Shown: positions 17,001 to 26,528, counted from the first letter of the stretch. The stretch: 64,000 bases of DNA from Skermanella stibiiresistens SB22 (GCF_000576635.1 NZ_AVFL01000002.1:62001-126000), one strand, 5' to 3'. Numbers and translations are program-made. The notes: a model not told the origin generated them from the letters alone.

Positions 17001-18356
17001 TCAGAGGGATGCCGTCATCCGCCGGCTGATGGCTTGGTGGATGCGGACCAGATCGCCGATCTCCAATCCGGCGATCCGGCCATTCTCGACCGTCCAGCGG
17101 CCCGCGATCATGACGTGGTCGGCGCGGTGGGCTCCACACAGGACCAAGGCCGCCAGTGGGTCGCCGTGGCCCGCGAAGCGCGGCTCATCCAGCTTGAACA
17201 GCGCCAGATCGGCTTGGTAGCCGAGGGCGATGGTCCCGAGATCGCCGCCGCGGCCGATGCAGGCGGCGGAACCCTGGGTGGCCCAGCGGAGCGCGTCGCG
17301 GTGGCTGACCGCCGACACGCCATACCTCAGCCGTTGCAGCAGGAAGGCGGCTCGGACCTCCTGGATCAGGTTGGAACTGTCGGCCGACGACGAGCCGTCC
17401 ACTCCGAGCCCTACCGTGACCCCGGCGCTCTCCATGCCGTGGACCGGGCAGGTGCCCGACGCTAAGACCTGATTGCTGCACGGGCAGTGGGTGACCGCCG
17501 TGCCGGCCGCCGCCAGACGGTCGATCTCGGCGGGGGTGAAATGGATGCCGTGGGCCAGCCAGACCCGATCGTTGAGCCAGCCGCATTCCTCCAGATAATC
17601 CAACGGGCGGTGACCCATGGTCTCCAGGCAGAAGGCGTTCTCGTCCTCCGTCTCGGCCAGATGGGTGTGCAGGCGCACGCCCTGCCGGACGGCCAGTTCC
17701 GCCGTCTTGACCATCAGCGAGCGGGTGACCGAGAATGGCGAGCACGGTGCCAGCGCGATCTGGACCATTGCCCCGTTGCCGTCGGCGTCGCCCCGCTCGT
17801 GGTGGCTCTCGATCAGGCGCTGGCTGTCGGCCAGGATGGTGTCCTCGTCCTGCACCACGCTGTCCGGTGGCAAACCGCCGTCACGCTCCGACAGGTTCAT
17901 GGAACCGCGCGTCAGCACGGCGCGCATGCCGAGCCGGCGCGCGACCGCGACCTCGACATCGATCGCGTTCTCCAGCCCCGCCGGGAAGACGTAGTGGTGA
18001 TCGGTGGTCGTGGTGCAGCCCGACAGCATCAATTCCGCCATCGCGACCGTGACGGCCGATTCCAGCGCCGCTTCGTCCAGCCGCGCCCAAACGGGATAGA
18101 GCGCCTTCAGCCAAGGGAACAGCTCCTTGTCCAGGGCGGCGGGCAGGGCGCGGGTGAGTGTCTGGTAGAAATGGTGATGCGTGTTGATCAGCCCTGGAAC
18201 GATGACGTGCTCGCCGGCGTCGAAAACCCGATCCGCCGGCGTCACGGGTTCGCGGCCGGCGGCGACGAGTTCGACGATGCGGCCCTGGTCGATGACGACA
18301 CCGCGCTCGGCGCCGTCGGCCAGGATGGCGAGGGGGTCCTTGATCCAGAGCCGCAT
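17001..18356 (-). CDS. 8-oxoguanine deaminase (amidohydrolase family)
   Basis: A 451-residue amidohydrolase. Zinc ligands are visible in GLINTHHHFYQTLTRA (about residues 64-79), HTHLAETEDE, and GLGVDGSSSADSSN. The Gly/Ser-rich last block and overall length match 8-oxoguanine deaminase of the AtzB/guanine-deaminase-like group, which converts 8-oxoguanine to urate. The ATG at 18356 is 26 bases downstream of the HlyD gene, so it is probably the last gene of the MarR efflux operon. Urate from this reaction would feed the catabolic locus at 24759-30953. Other aryl substrates remain possible. Confidence 0.8.
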   Translation of the reverse strand: MRLWIKDPLAILADGAERGVVIDQGRIVELVAAGREPVTPADRVFDAGEHVIVPGLINTHHHFYQTLTRALPAALDKELFPWLKALYPVWARLDEAALESAVTVAMAELMLSGCTTTTDHHYVFPAGLENAIDVEVAVARRLGMRAVLTRGSMNLSERDGGLPPDSVVQDEDTILADSQRLIESHHERGDADGNGAMVQIALAPCSPFSVTRSLMVKTAELAVRQGVRLHTHLAETEDENAFCLETMGHRPLDYLEECGWLNDRVWLAHGIHFTPAEIDRLAAAGTAVTHCPCSNQVLASGTCPVHGMESAGVTVGLGVDGSSSADSSNLIQEVRAAFLLQRLRYGVSAVSHRDALRWATQGSAACIGRGGDLGTIALGYQADLALFKLDEPRFAGHGDPLAALVLCGAHRADHVMIAGRWTVENGRIAGLEIGDLVRIHQAISRRMTASL

Positions 18357-18382
18357 CGGCTGAGCCTCTCTCGAAGTTGCTG

Positions 18383-19273
18383 TCAGGGTGCCTGTTCCGC
18401 AGTCATTGGATCGGTCAGGACGGTGACGGTCGCCGTAAGGCCTGCCCGGGGCTGCCATCCCTCCGGCAGGTTGTCCAGCGTGATCCGGACGGGTATCCGC
18501 TGGGCCAGCCTGACCCAGGTGAACGTCGGGTTGATGTTCGCCAGCAAGTCCGGGCTGGCGCTGCGCTCCCGGTCCACGATACCGCTCGCGATGCTGTCGA
18601 CATGGCCTTCGAAGGTTTGCCCCAGCCCCATCAGCGCCACGGCGACGCGGGCGCCGGGAGCGATGCGCGGCAGCTTGGTCTCCTCGAAATAGCCTACGAC
18701 ATGGAACGAGTTGCTGTCGACCACCGCCAGCGCGGCGCCGCCGGCTTGGACGTAATCGCCGACATGGAGCTCCAGGTTGGTGACGTAGCCATCCACCACG
18801 GCGCGGACCTCCGTCCGTCGCAGGTTGAGCTTGGCGAGTTCCAGGTCGGCTTGCGCTTGGCGGTGGCTGGCCTGGGTGATCGCGTAGGCGGACTCGGCAT
18901 TTTCCCGGTCGGAAACCGAGACGACGTTGGAGCCGAGCCGCTGCTGGCGTTCCATGTCGCGCTCGTGCTGCGCCATGTCGGCGCGGCGGCTTTCCACCAT
19001 CGCCTCGGCCTGCGCCACAGCGATGCGGTAGCGGTCCTGGTCGATGGTGAACAGCACGTCGCCGCGCCGGACATGCTGGTTGTCGCGTACGGCGATGCTG
19101 GCGACCATGCCGGAGACATCGGGCGCCACCTGGACCACATCGGCGCGGACGCGGCCGTCGCGGGTCCAGGGCCGCTCCATGTAATAGTCCCACATGTACC
19201 AGCCGACGATGGCGGCGAGGGCGACGACCACCAGGGTGATCGCGACGCGGGCGAGGGAGATTTTGGATTTCAT
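18383..19273 (-). CDS. HlyD/EmrA-type membrane fusion protein (AaeA-like)
   Basis: A 296-residue periplasmic adaptor. It has one N-terminal membrane helix (about 8-27), a first half-lipoyl motif around DGRVRADVVQVAPDVSG, an alpha-hairpin coiled coil (about 85-155) and a second lipoyl half with VDGYVTNLELHVGDYV. The length and motifs match AaeA, partner of FUSC-type pumps. It follows the DUF1656 gene by 15 bases and precedes the deaminase gene. Confidence 0.87.
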   Translation of the reverse strand: MKSKISLARVAITLVVVALAAIVGWYMWDYYMERPWTRDGRVRADVVQVAPDVSGMVASIAVRDNQHVRRGDVLFTIDQDRYRIAVAQAEAMVESRRADMAQHERDMERQQRLGSNVVSVSDRENAESAYAITQASHRQAQADLELAKLNLRRTEVRAVVDGYVTNLELHVGDYVQAGGAALAVVDSNSFHVVGYFEETKLPRIAPGARVAVALMGLGQTFEGHVDSIASGIVDRERSASPDLLANINPTFTWVRLAQRIPVRITLDNLPEGWQPRAGLTATVTVLTDPMTAEQAP

Positions 19274-19288
19274 GTCGATGTTTTTCCG

Positions 19289-19483
19289 TTAGCCAATCGC
19301 CGACACCACGCCACCCAGGACGATGATGAACAGCGCCGCGTCGAACAGTCCGCGGTGCCAGATCCAGCGTGACGCACCCAGCCGATCGATCCCCCGCCGC
19401 AGCAGCGACCAGATCACCAGCGCCAGGATCGCCCAGCCGAGCATCGGCGTGATGTACACGCCGGCGATGTCGAGTTCTTTCAT
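19289..19483 (-). CDS. DUF1656 small membrane protein (AaeX-like)
   Basis: A 64-residue protein with two membrane helices (about 10-28 and 45-62). The KELDIAGVYITPM opening is typical of the DUF1656/AaeX proteins always found between FUSC and HlyD genes. Its function within the pump is unknown. Confidence 0.83.
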   Translation of the reverse strand: MKELDIAGVYITPMLGWAILALVIWSLLRRGIDRLGASRWIWHRGLFDAALFIIVLGGVVSAIG

Positions 19484-19519
19484 GTCACATGTTCTTCGCT
19501 GGGGCGGCGGGGCCCGATC

Positions 19520-21532
19520 TCAGGCCGGCCGCTGGAAGTGGACGAGCGCCTGCCGGATGCCGAACAGCGACAGCAGCACCTCGGTGCCGGCGTCACCGGT
19601 CTCCATCGCGGACAGCCGCGCGACGGCGGCGTCCAGGACGCCGCGAAGTTCCTCCACCGAACGCTCTCCGCCGGAACTGGCGAAGTGGCCGCCGACCGCC
19701 GCCAGCACGCGCGACAGTTCCTCGGCGGCGCCTTTCGGCAAGGCCGAGCGGTCGCGGCGGAGCGCCAGTAGATTGAGGCCGACCCGCAGCCCCGCCAGCG
19801 CATCGCGCATCAGGTCGCGCCCTTCCGGCTCGGCGGAGACCAGGGCCAGCCGCGGCACCAGTCCGCTGAGCCGGTCGTACATCCGCCCCTCGAAGCGGTG
19901 GCGGTCCAGCCTTGCGTCGCCTGCCGCCAGCCGGGCCAGATCGTGGCGGATGGCGGCCATCAGGCGGTGGACCGTCCAGTCCGCGCCCAGCGACCGAACC
20001 AGCTTGAGCGCCACCACCGCCGAACCGAGACCGACCACCTGGGCGATGCCGCCATTGACGAAGTCGGCGTAGTCGATGGTGAAGCTGTTCTGGAGCGCCA
20101 GCGTGGCCGCCGTGGTGATCAGCACCGGCAGGGCGACCGGAAAATGCAGCGGCGACGCCATGGCCGCCGCCAAGGGGATGAAGACGGGCACCAGCACCAG
20201 GACCAGGATGGGAAAGCTGGTGACGGCGGGCAGTACGAAGAGCAGGTAGCCACTGGCGATCACCATGGCGACGACCGCGAGGTTGAGGAACTTGGCGGTC
20301 GCCTGGGCGGGATTGTCGAGCGTCGCGAACAGGCTTGCTCCCACGGCGCTCATCATCGCGGCCAGATAGCCGTGCGACCAGCCGGTGGCGATCCAGAAGC
20401 CGACGCAGAGCGCCACCGATACCACCGCCGCGACACCTGACAGGGCGGCGGCCAAGTGGTCGCGGTGAAGCGATGGCACGCCTTCCCGCGAGGTGACGCG
20501 GGCGCCGGTCTGGATGGCGGCGCGGAGCTTGCCGCTTTCGTCCCAATACGTGATCAGGTCGCGGACCCGGGCCAGCAGCGACCGGACCAGCAAGGCGTCG
20601 GCGTCGCGCCGGATATCGGTGTCGCTCGGCGCCGCCGCGTCGATCCGGGCGAGCAGGCCGTCGCGGACAGCGTCACCGCCCGTCGCGTTCGAGGCCTCCC
20701 CCGGACCCTGGATCCAGGCGGAGACGTCGCCCAGCAGCGGTCGCAATCCGTCGGCCAAGTCTGGCCGGTCGCGGCGGAGCGCCACCAGCCGGTCCTGTGT
20801 CGACACCACGTTGGACAGCAGCATCTGAAGGCGTCTTTGCAATCGGCGCACGCCGGCCTCCGCCGTCCGCATCTCGGGCGTGTCATAACTGGCGTGGACC
20901 CGCAGCGCGTCCAAGGCGGCGGCGTTGACGATCAGCCGGTGCCGGTCGGCCTCGGCGGCGGCTCCCGTGCTGGCCTCGGTCAACACGTCGGCGCTCCAGC
21001 GCCCCGCGTCGTCCAGCCATGCCGTCAGGCGGCCCATCAACTGGGTTCCGACGCGCTGGGGAAACACGACTTGGCTGACCACGACCATGCACAGGATGCC
21101 CAGGATGATCTCCTGGCAACGGGCGATGGCGGTGTCGAAGATCAGGTACGGCGTGTCGACCACGGGGAAGGCGATGATGCCCGCCGTGTAGCCGGCCAGC
21201 ATGAAGGCGTAGCTGCGCGGCGTGCGGTCGAGCACGGTGACATAGACGCAGAACCCGACCCACAGCGCCATGAACAGGCTGAGCAGTTCCGGCGATCCGC
21301 TGAAGGTGGTCGTCGCGATGACGGCGACGACCGAGCCGATGACCGTGCCAAGCACCCGATACGCCGCCTTCGACATGACCATGCCGGTGTAGGGCTGGGC
21401 GACGATGAAGACGGTCAGCATCGACCACGACGGGCGCGGCAGGTCCATCGCGAAGGCGATGTACAGGGCCAGCATTGAGGCGCCGAACGCCTTGGCCGCG
21501 AACAGCAGGTTGCGGGTGTCGAACAGGAACAT
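19520..21532 (-). CDS. FUSC-family inner-membrane transporter (AaeB-like)
   Basis: A 670-residue protein with two six-helix membrane blocks (about 10-165 and 360-510), each followed by a cytoplasmic helical domain. The PRPSWSMLTVFIVAQPYTGMV segment is a FUSC hallmark. The ATG at 21532 lies 10 bases after the MarR stop; the longer frame is antisense read-through. With the HlyD and DUF1656 proteins it forms an aromatic-acid or drug efflux system. Confidence 0.88.
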   Translation of the reverse strand: MFLFDTRNLLFAAKAFGASMLALYIAFAMDLPRPSWSMLTVFIVAQPYTGMVMSKAAYRVLGTVIGSVVAVIATTTFSGSPELLSLFMALWVGFCVYVTVLDRTPRSYAFMLAGYTAGIIAFPVVDTPYLIFDTAIARCQEIILGILCMVVVSQVVFPQRVGTQLMGRLTAWLDDAGRWSADVLTEASTGAAAEADRHRLIVNAAALDALRVHASYDTPEMRTAEAGVRRLQRRLQMLLSNVVSTQDRLVALRRDRPDLADGLRPLLGDVSAWIQGPGEASNATGGDAVRDGLLARIDAAAPSDTDIRRDADALLVRSLLARVRDLITYWDESGKLRAAIQTGARVTSREGVPSLHRDHLAAALSGVAAVVSVALCVGFWIATGWSHGYLAAMMSAVGASLFATLDNPAQATAKFLNLAVVAMVIASGYLLFVLPAVTSFPILVLVLVPVFIPLAAAMASPLHFPVALPVLITTAATLALQNSFTIDYADFVNGGIAQVVGLGSAVVALKLVRSLGADWTVHRLMAAIRHDLARLAAGDARLDRHRFEGRMYDRLSGLVPRLALVSAEPEGRDLMRDALAGLRVGLNLLALRRDRSALPKGAAEELSRVLAAVGGHFASSGGERSVEELRGVLDAAVARLSAMETGDAGTEVLLSLFGIRQALVHFQRPA

Positions 21533-21542
21533 GGGTCGGCGG

Positions 21543-22028
21543 TCAGCCTTCGACCCGCTTGATGGCGTGGACCGCCACGTCCAGCGCCTCCGGGTCGAAG
21601 CTCTGTTCGATCCGGTCGAAGGTGCGCAGCGCCGAGGCGATCTCGTCGTCCAGCACACCCATCATCAGCCGCCGGCGGATGGCCGCCGCGACGCCGTTGA
21701 CGCCGTCCAGGACATCCAGCCCACGCTCGGTCAGCCGCACCACCTTGGCGCGCCGGTCGGTCTCGTGATCGAACCGTTCGACGAGGCCGGAGGTTTCCAG
21801 CGCGTCGAGCAGGCGGACCAGCGAGGCGCCCTCGATATCCAAGGAGGCTGCGAGATCCTTCTGCTTCGCCTCGTTTCCCATGTGGGACAGGTGGAGCAGC
21901 GGCATCCAGGTCGCCTCGGTCAACCCATAGGGCCTCAGGCCATCGTCGATTTCCCGGCGCCATCGCCGCGCGATCCGCGCCAGCCGAAATCCGAAAGCCG
22001 CCCTGAGATTGGCGGTGTTGGTGTTCAT
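21543..22028 (-). CDS. MarR-family transcriptional regulator
   Basis: A 161-residue winged-helix protein. The LTEATWMPLLHLSHMG...QKDLAASLDIEGASLVRLLDALE segment is the helix-turn-helix, and ERFDHETDRRAKVVRLTERG the wing. The ATG at 22028 is preferred to a TTG four codons earlier. It heads the efflux operon and probably represses it until an aromatic ligand binds. Confidence 0.87.
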   Translation of the reverse strand: MNTNTANLRAAFGFRLARIARRWRREIDDGLRPYGLTEATWMPLLHLSHMGNEAKQKDLAASLDIEGASLVRLLDALETSGLVERFDHETDRRAKVVRLTERGLDVLDGVNGVAAAIRRRLMMGVLDDEIASALRTFDRIEQSFDPEALDVAVHAIKRVEG

Positions 22029-22352
22029 GAACTCAACCAAGCTAGCTTATTATTAGGATGCTAACATATTGGTCGATCTACGCGGCGTTCAAGCATATGG
22101 GAGTGTCTGAACGGCGCCAGTACCGGATTGCAGCCATGCTTCCGGTGAATGGGGTCAGCCGGAGGATCCGGCTGTTGTCAGCCGGCTCTTCCTCTGGGCA
22201 CCACCGCCGGGCATTCATGAGCCTCGGTCACAAGATCACGCGTGATTTCACGTCTGATCATCACGGGACATTCACCTATATACCTGCCATGCCCGAGGTG
22301 GTCGCCACACAGGCTTTCCACGCCTCCCCATGAATTATCGAGACATTTCGCC
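22029..22352. promoter_or_regulatory. Intergenic control region of the MarR operon and the RibD-like gene
   Basis: No gene is supported here. The perfect palindrome AAGCTAGCTT (22039-22048) lies 11 bases ahead of the MarR start and overlaps an imperfect TAGC...GCTA dyad (to about 22064), a plausible autoregulatory operator. A 7-bp hairpin AGCCGGA-GGA-TCCGGCT is at 22157-22173 and the palindrome ATCACGCGTGAT at 22235-22246, upstream of the plus-strand reductase gene. Assignments to specific regulators are inferred. Confidence 0.4.
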
Positions 22353-23081
22353 ATGCGCCCTCACATTATCTGCCATATGGAAACCTCCCTTGATGGCCGG
22401 CTTCATCCCAGCCGTTTCACGGCCGCCGCCGCTGGCATCCCGGCCAAAGTGTTGAAGGGACATTACGAGGAGGTGGCGGGCCGATTCGACGCCGATGGCT
22501 GGATCGTCGGCCGGAAGACGATGGCCGAGATGGCTAAGGGTCCGGAGAGGACGATCGCCGACGCGCCCAGCGTGGCGCGTGAACCTCATGTCGCCGATCG
22601 GCATGGCCGGAAGCTCGCCATAGCGATCGACCCATCTGGACGGGTGCGTTACGGCAAGGACCATGTCGGTGGCGATCACATCGTCGCCATCCTGGGTGAG
22701 GAGGTTTCGGACGCTTACCTCGCCGAACTCCGGGAAGACGGGGTCTCATACATCTTCGCCGGGCCGAAAGGCGATGACCTCGCAGGGGCCATGACCCAAC
22801 TCGCCACCGTCTTCGGCGTCAAGAAGCTGCTCTTGGAAGGCGGCGGCGGCATCAATGGCTCGTTTCTCAAGAACCGGCTGATCGACGAGTTCAGCACCCT
22901 GATCTTTCCAGCGGTCGATGGCTTGGCGGGAGTACAGGCGATCGTCGATTATCACGGCGAGGATGGCGAGCGCCCCGGTGCCGGGCGAGCGCTTCGGCTG
23001 ATCGGCTGCGAGGTCCTGGAGGGTGGAATGGTCTGGCTCCGTCACGCGGTGGAAGCGGCACCGGACACCGCCAATCCATGA
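22353..23081 (+). CDS. RibD C-terminal / dihydrofolate reductase-like protein
   Basis: A 242-residue protein starting MRPHIICHMETSLDGRL, the usual opening of RibD-reductase-domain proteins, with GWIVGRKTMAEM and the NADPH-binding LLLEGGGGINGSFL block near residue 150-165. It is a stand-alone reductase domain, unlike bifunctional RibD. The substrate is unknown; relatives reduce pyrimidine or pterin compounds. The upstream in-frame extension has no start context. Confidence 0.82.
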   Translation: MRPHIICHMETSLDGRLHPSRFTAAAAGIPAKVLKGHYEEVAGRFDADGWIVGRKTMAEMAKGPERTIADAPSVAREPHVADRHGRKLAIAIDPSGRVRYGKDHVGGDHIVAILGEEVSDAYLAELREDGVSYIFAGPKGDDLAGAMTQLATVFGVKKLLLEGGGGINGSFLKNRLIDEFSTLIFPAVDGLAGVQAIVDYHGEDGERPGAGRALRLIGCEVLEGGMVWLRHAVEAAPDTANP

Positions 23082-23130
23082 CCATGGGGAAAGGCGAGAG
23101 GATCGTCCCAACGCGGCGTCGGGGATCCTG

Positions 23131-23583
23131 ATGAGGCGTGGTCTCCGGCTCGTCGCCGCTTTCCTCGCCGCCGTCCTGGTGACGGCGGCCGCTGGAAGCA
23201 TCGTCCAGACCCAGATCAACTTGGCGGCGCTCGCCCGGTTCGACGTGCCCTTGACCGCGTCGTTGCGGGCCGCCACCACACTCCAGGACCTCGTGACCTT
23301 CGGCCCGGTCATGGCCGCCATCGCCGCCGCCGCACTCCTGCCGGCCCTTCTCGTGGCCCATGCGGTGGCCAAGGCGCTGCCGCCCCGTTGGCGCACGCCT
23401 ATCCTGGGCGCCGCCGGTGTCGCGGGTTTATGGACGGCCTTTTCGGTGATGGGCTACTTCACGCCGATGCCGACGCTGGTGGCGGCTGTCCGGGGTCCGA
23501 GCGGGCTCGCCCTCGTGTGCGTGACCGGTGCGTTCGGCGGGTTCGTCCACGCGCGCCTTTCACGGTCGGGAGTTCGACCATGA
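23131..23583 (+). CDS. Small integral membrane protein
   Basis: A 150-residue protein with four predicted membrane helices (about 7-25, 57-80, 92-110, 122-140). No domain name is recognised. Its last codons overlap the start of the sugar dehydrogenase gene (ATGA), so the two are co-translated and may act together, perhaps as an anchor or electron-transfer partner; that is inference. Confidence 0.65.
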   Translation: MRRGLRLVAAFLAAVLVTAAAGSIVQTQINLAALARFDVPLTASLRAATTLQDLVTFGPVMAAIAAAALLPALLVAHAVAKALPPRWRTPILGAAGVAGLWTAFSVMGYFTPMPTLVAAVRGPSGLALVCVTGAFGGFVHARLSRSGVRP

Positions 23584-24734
23584 GGAAAGCCGCTCGCCGT
23601 GCCATCGCGTTGCTGACGTTGGCCGCGGTTCCAATCCTGCCGCTGACGAATACCTCCCAGGCGGAGGAGGCCGTCCCTCACGCGGATGCTTCAACCCATG
23701 TCGTCGAAACCGTCGCGGCTGGGCTCGATCACCCCTGGTCGGTGGCGATCCTGCCCGACGGGCGGCGGCTCGTCACGCTGCGCCAAGGACAATTGCTATC
23801 CATCGCGGCGTCTGGAACGCGCTCGTGGATCAACCTCGACGGTCTCCCGCCGATCCATCGCGAGGGCACCAGCGGTCTCATGGAGATCGTGCTCGATCCC
23901 GATTTCCCCGGAAATGGTCTGGTATATCTGACCATGTCCCATGGAGAGACAGGCGCCAACGGAACCCGCCTCGTTCGGGCCAAGCTGGCGGAGGATCGCC
24001 TCGAGGACATCCGCATCCTGTTCGACTCGACCCCCAAGGCGAGCGACGGGAACAATGGTGGTCGCGTCGCCTTCCTGCGGGACCATACGCTGATCCTCAC
24101 CCTGGGCGACGGCAACGTATGGCGTGAAGAAGCGCAGAACCTGTCAAATCATCTCGGCAAGCTGGTGCGGCTCGACCGGGAGGGAAATCCGCCAAGCGAC
24201 AACCCCTTCGTGGGAAATCCCGACGCGGCACCGGAAATCCTCAGTCTCGGTCATCGCAACGTCCAGGGCGTCACCGTCGATCCCGCCGACGGCTCCCTCC
24301 TGATATCGGAGCATGGCCCACGTGGCGGCGACGAGATCAACTTGATCCGTCCGGGGGGCAACTACGGCTGGCCGATCGTCACGGGCGGGCTCGACTACTC
24401 GTTCGCGAAGGTCAGTCCGTTCCAGCGGCTGGACGGCTATGAATCACCCGTTCTGGAGTGGACCCCGTCGATCGCTCCGGCTGGTCTGGCCATCTACGAT
24501 GGCGCGCTATTTCCCGAGTGGCGAGGCGACCTGCTCGTGCCGGCGCTCAAGGAGCGTGGCGTGCGTCGGATCAAGCGCGAGAATGGCCGCATCATCGGAC
24601 AGGAAATCCTGCTCGCCGACCGGGACGAGCGCATGCGCGACGTCAAGGTCGCGCCGGATGGCTCCATCCACATCTTGACGGATGGCCCAAACGCCAACCT
24701 GCTGCGACTGACGCGACCAGTACCGACCCAATGA
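23580..24734 (+). CDS. PQQ-dependent aldose sugar dehydrogenase-like protein
   Basis: A 384-residue secreted beta-propeller with a signal peptide (about 1-28) and a glucose/sorbosone dehydrogenase domain. Family marks include GLDHPWSVAILPDG, TSGLMEIVLDPDF, LSLGHRNVQGVTVDP, SEHGPRGGDEINLIRPGGNYGWP and APAGLAIYDG. It should oxidise sugars in the periplasm with PQQ as cofactor. No PQQ synthesis genes are in the window. It is coupled to the membrane protein just upstream. Confidence 0.85.
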   Translation: MRKAARRAIALLTLAAVPILPLTNTSQAEEAVPHADASTHVVETVAAGLDHPWSVAILPDGRRLVTLRQGQLLSIAASGTRSWINLDGLPPIHREGTSGLMEIVLDPDFPGNGLVYLTMSHGETGANGTRLVRAKLAEDRLEDIRILFDSTPKASDGNNGGRVAFLRDHTLILTLGDGNVWREEAQNLSNHLGKLVRLDREGNPPSDNPFVGNPDAAPEILSLGHRNVQGVTVDPADGSLLISEHGPRGGDEINLIRPGGNYGWPIVTGGLDYSFAKVSPFQRLDGYESPVLEWTPSIAPAGLAIYDGALFPEWRGDLLVPALKERGVRRIKRENGRIIGQEILLADRDERMRDVKVAPDGSIHILTDGPNANLLRLTRPVPTQ

Positions 24735-24758
24735 CGGTCGGTGTGGGAGTTGCCCGGT

Positions 24759-26528
24759 CTACCGGAGGGAGGAGGCGTCGAACCGGCGGATGAAGTCGAG
24801 CAGGACGCGGACGGTCAGGTCGGCGTCCTCGACGGTGATGGATTCGGCGGGGTTGTGGCTGACGCCGCCGCGGCAGCGGGTGAACAGCATCCCAACCGGG
24901 CAAAGTGAGGCCACGGCCATCGCGTCGTGACCGGCGCCGCTGGGGAGGAGACGGGGCGTCACGCCAAAGCGTTCGACCGAGGCGGAGATTTGGGCGATCA
25001 GGGCCGGGTGGCAGGCGGTGGCCGGCGCCTCATGGCCCTTCTCGATGGCAACGGTCAGGCCGCGGCGTTCCGCGATGGTCTGGAACCCTGTAGCCATGGC
25101 GTCCAGCGCCGTCATCCGCATGGCGTCGTCCGGCGAGCGGATGTCGATGGTAAACCGGGTGCCGCCGGGGATCACGTTGATGGCGCCGGGCATCGCCTCG
25201 ATCTTGCCGACAGTCGCGACCAGATCGGCGATTTCCAGGGCGTGGCGCTCGACCGCCAGGATCATCTCCGCCGTTCCGGCCAGGGCGTCGTGGCGGAGGT
25301 TCATCGGCACCGTTCCGGCGTGGCCAGCCATGCCGGTGACCGTCACCGTGAAGCGTGACGCGCCGTTGATGCCGGTGACGACGCCGACGCCCAGGTTCTC
25401 CGCCTCCAGCACGGGCCCCTGCTCGATATGGGCCTCGACATAGGCCAGCACCGTCGCGGGGTCACGCGCCGCGCCGGGGATCGCGTCGGGGTCGCCGCCG
25501 AACGCCCTCAAGGCTTCGGCGTAGCCGATGCCGGCGGCATCGGTCGCCGTCAGGGCCTTGGGATCGAAATGGCCGGCGAGCGCGCGGCTGCCGGTCAGGG
25601 TGACGGGGAAACGGACACCCTCCTCGTCGCCGAAGCCGATCACCTCGATGGCGAAGGGAAGGCGCTCGCCGCCGCGGTGTAGTTCGGCCACGGCGGCGAC
25701 ACCGGCAAGGACGCCGAAATTGCCGTCATAGATCCCGGCGTTGCGGACGGTGTCGATGTGGGAGCCGATCAGCAGGGCTGGGAGGCCCGAAGTGGCGCCC
25801 TCGTAGCGCCCAATCACGTTGGCGGCAGCGTCGAGCCGCGTGGTCATTCCGGCCTCGGTCATCCAGGCCATCAACTGGTCGGCGGCGGCGCGGTGCTCCG
25901 GCGTCAGGAACAGACGGGTCATGACGCCGGGTTCGGAGGTTATCGTGGCGAACCGGGCGAGCCTGTCCATCAGGGCTTCGCCAAACGTCGTGGCGGGCGC
26001 CAGTTGACGTAGGCGGAGCAGGGCGATGCGCTCGACCTGGGCCAGCGCCGTTTCGAACTCCTGGTCCGGCGTGTTGTGGATGCGCCGCTCGAAGGCGTCG
26101 AGGATGTCGGCACGGCCAAGACCCCGGACCGCGATGATGAAGGGGAAACCGAACTTTTCCTGATACGCCTCGTTGAGGGTCTGGAGACGATCGAACTCCT
26201 CGGGCGTGCAGCGGTCCAGGCCGGCGCCGGCCTGCTCGGAGGCGCTGTCGGCGGTCAGGCCGCCGGCGACCGCGAGCTTGCCCGCCAAATCCGGGTGGGC
26301 CCGGAGAAGGGCCAGTTGGCGGTCATGACCGGCGGCTCGCACCGCCGCGCACATGCGGGCGTGGATCGTCTCGATGTCGGCGTGGGGCAGGGTGGGGTCG
26401 GCGGCGAGGGCGGTCTCGGCGACCCAGGGCGAGTGTTCGAAGATACCGCCATGGCGCGCGACGAAAGTGACCGCGTCTTGATCAGTGGCTTGATCCGTGG
26501 GCGGATTTTTCGAATTATCCGAAGACAT
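24759..26528 (-). CDS. Fused OHCU decarboxylase (UraD) - allantoate amidohydrolase
   Basis: A 589-residue bifunctional protein. Residues about 15-175 are UraD: the LLRAHPDLAGKLA motif with catalytic His78, SEQAGAGLD, and NEAYQEKFGFPFI. This domain decarboxylates OHCU to S-allantoin. Residues about 185-585 are an M20-family allantoate amidohydrolase with metal ligands in GSHIDTV, IYDGNFGV, DEEGVRF and HIEQGP, the AGHAGTVPM dimer loop and VSHNPAE. The ATG at 26528 follows GGAAGGG. It is divergent from uraH and the xdh genes. The intermediate step, allantoinase, is missing from the fusion and the window. Confidence 0.9.
   Translation of the reverse strand: MSSDNSKNPPTDQATDQDAVTFVARHGGIFEHSPWVAETALAADPTLPHADIETIHARMCAAVRAAGHDRQLALLRAHPDLAGKLAVAGGLTADSASEQAGAGLDRCTPEEFDRLQTLNEAYQEKFGFPFIIAVRGLGRADILDAFERRIHNTPDQEFETALAQVERIALLRLRQLAPATTFGEALMDRLARFATITSEPGVMTRLFLTPEHRAAADQLMAWMTEAGMTTRLDAAANVIGRYEGATSGLPALLIGSHIDTVRNAGIYDGNFGVLAGVAAVAELHRGGERLPFAIEVIGFGDEEGVRFPVTLTGSRALAGHFDPKALTATDAAGIGYAEALRAFGGDPDAIPGAARDPATVLAYVEAHIEQGPVLEAENLGVGVVTGINGASRFTVTVTGMAGHAGTVPMNLRHDALAGTAEMILAVERHALEIADLVATVGKIEAMPGAINVIPGGTRFTIDIRSPDDAMRMTALDAMATGFQTIAERRGLTVAIEKGHEAPATACHPALIAQISASVERFGVTPRLLPSGAGHDAMAVASLCPVGMLFTRCRGGVSHNPAESITVEDADLTVRVLLDFIRRFDASSLR

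Noticed and set aside
18357-19193. N-terminal extension of the deaminase frame
   Set aside because: It runs through the HlyD gene in another frame and has no family resemblance; length with the ATG at 18356 matches the family.
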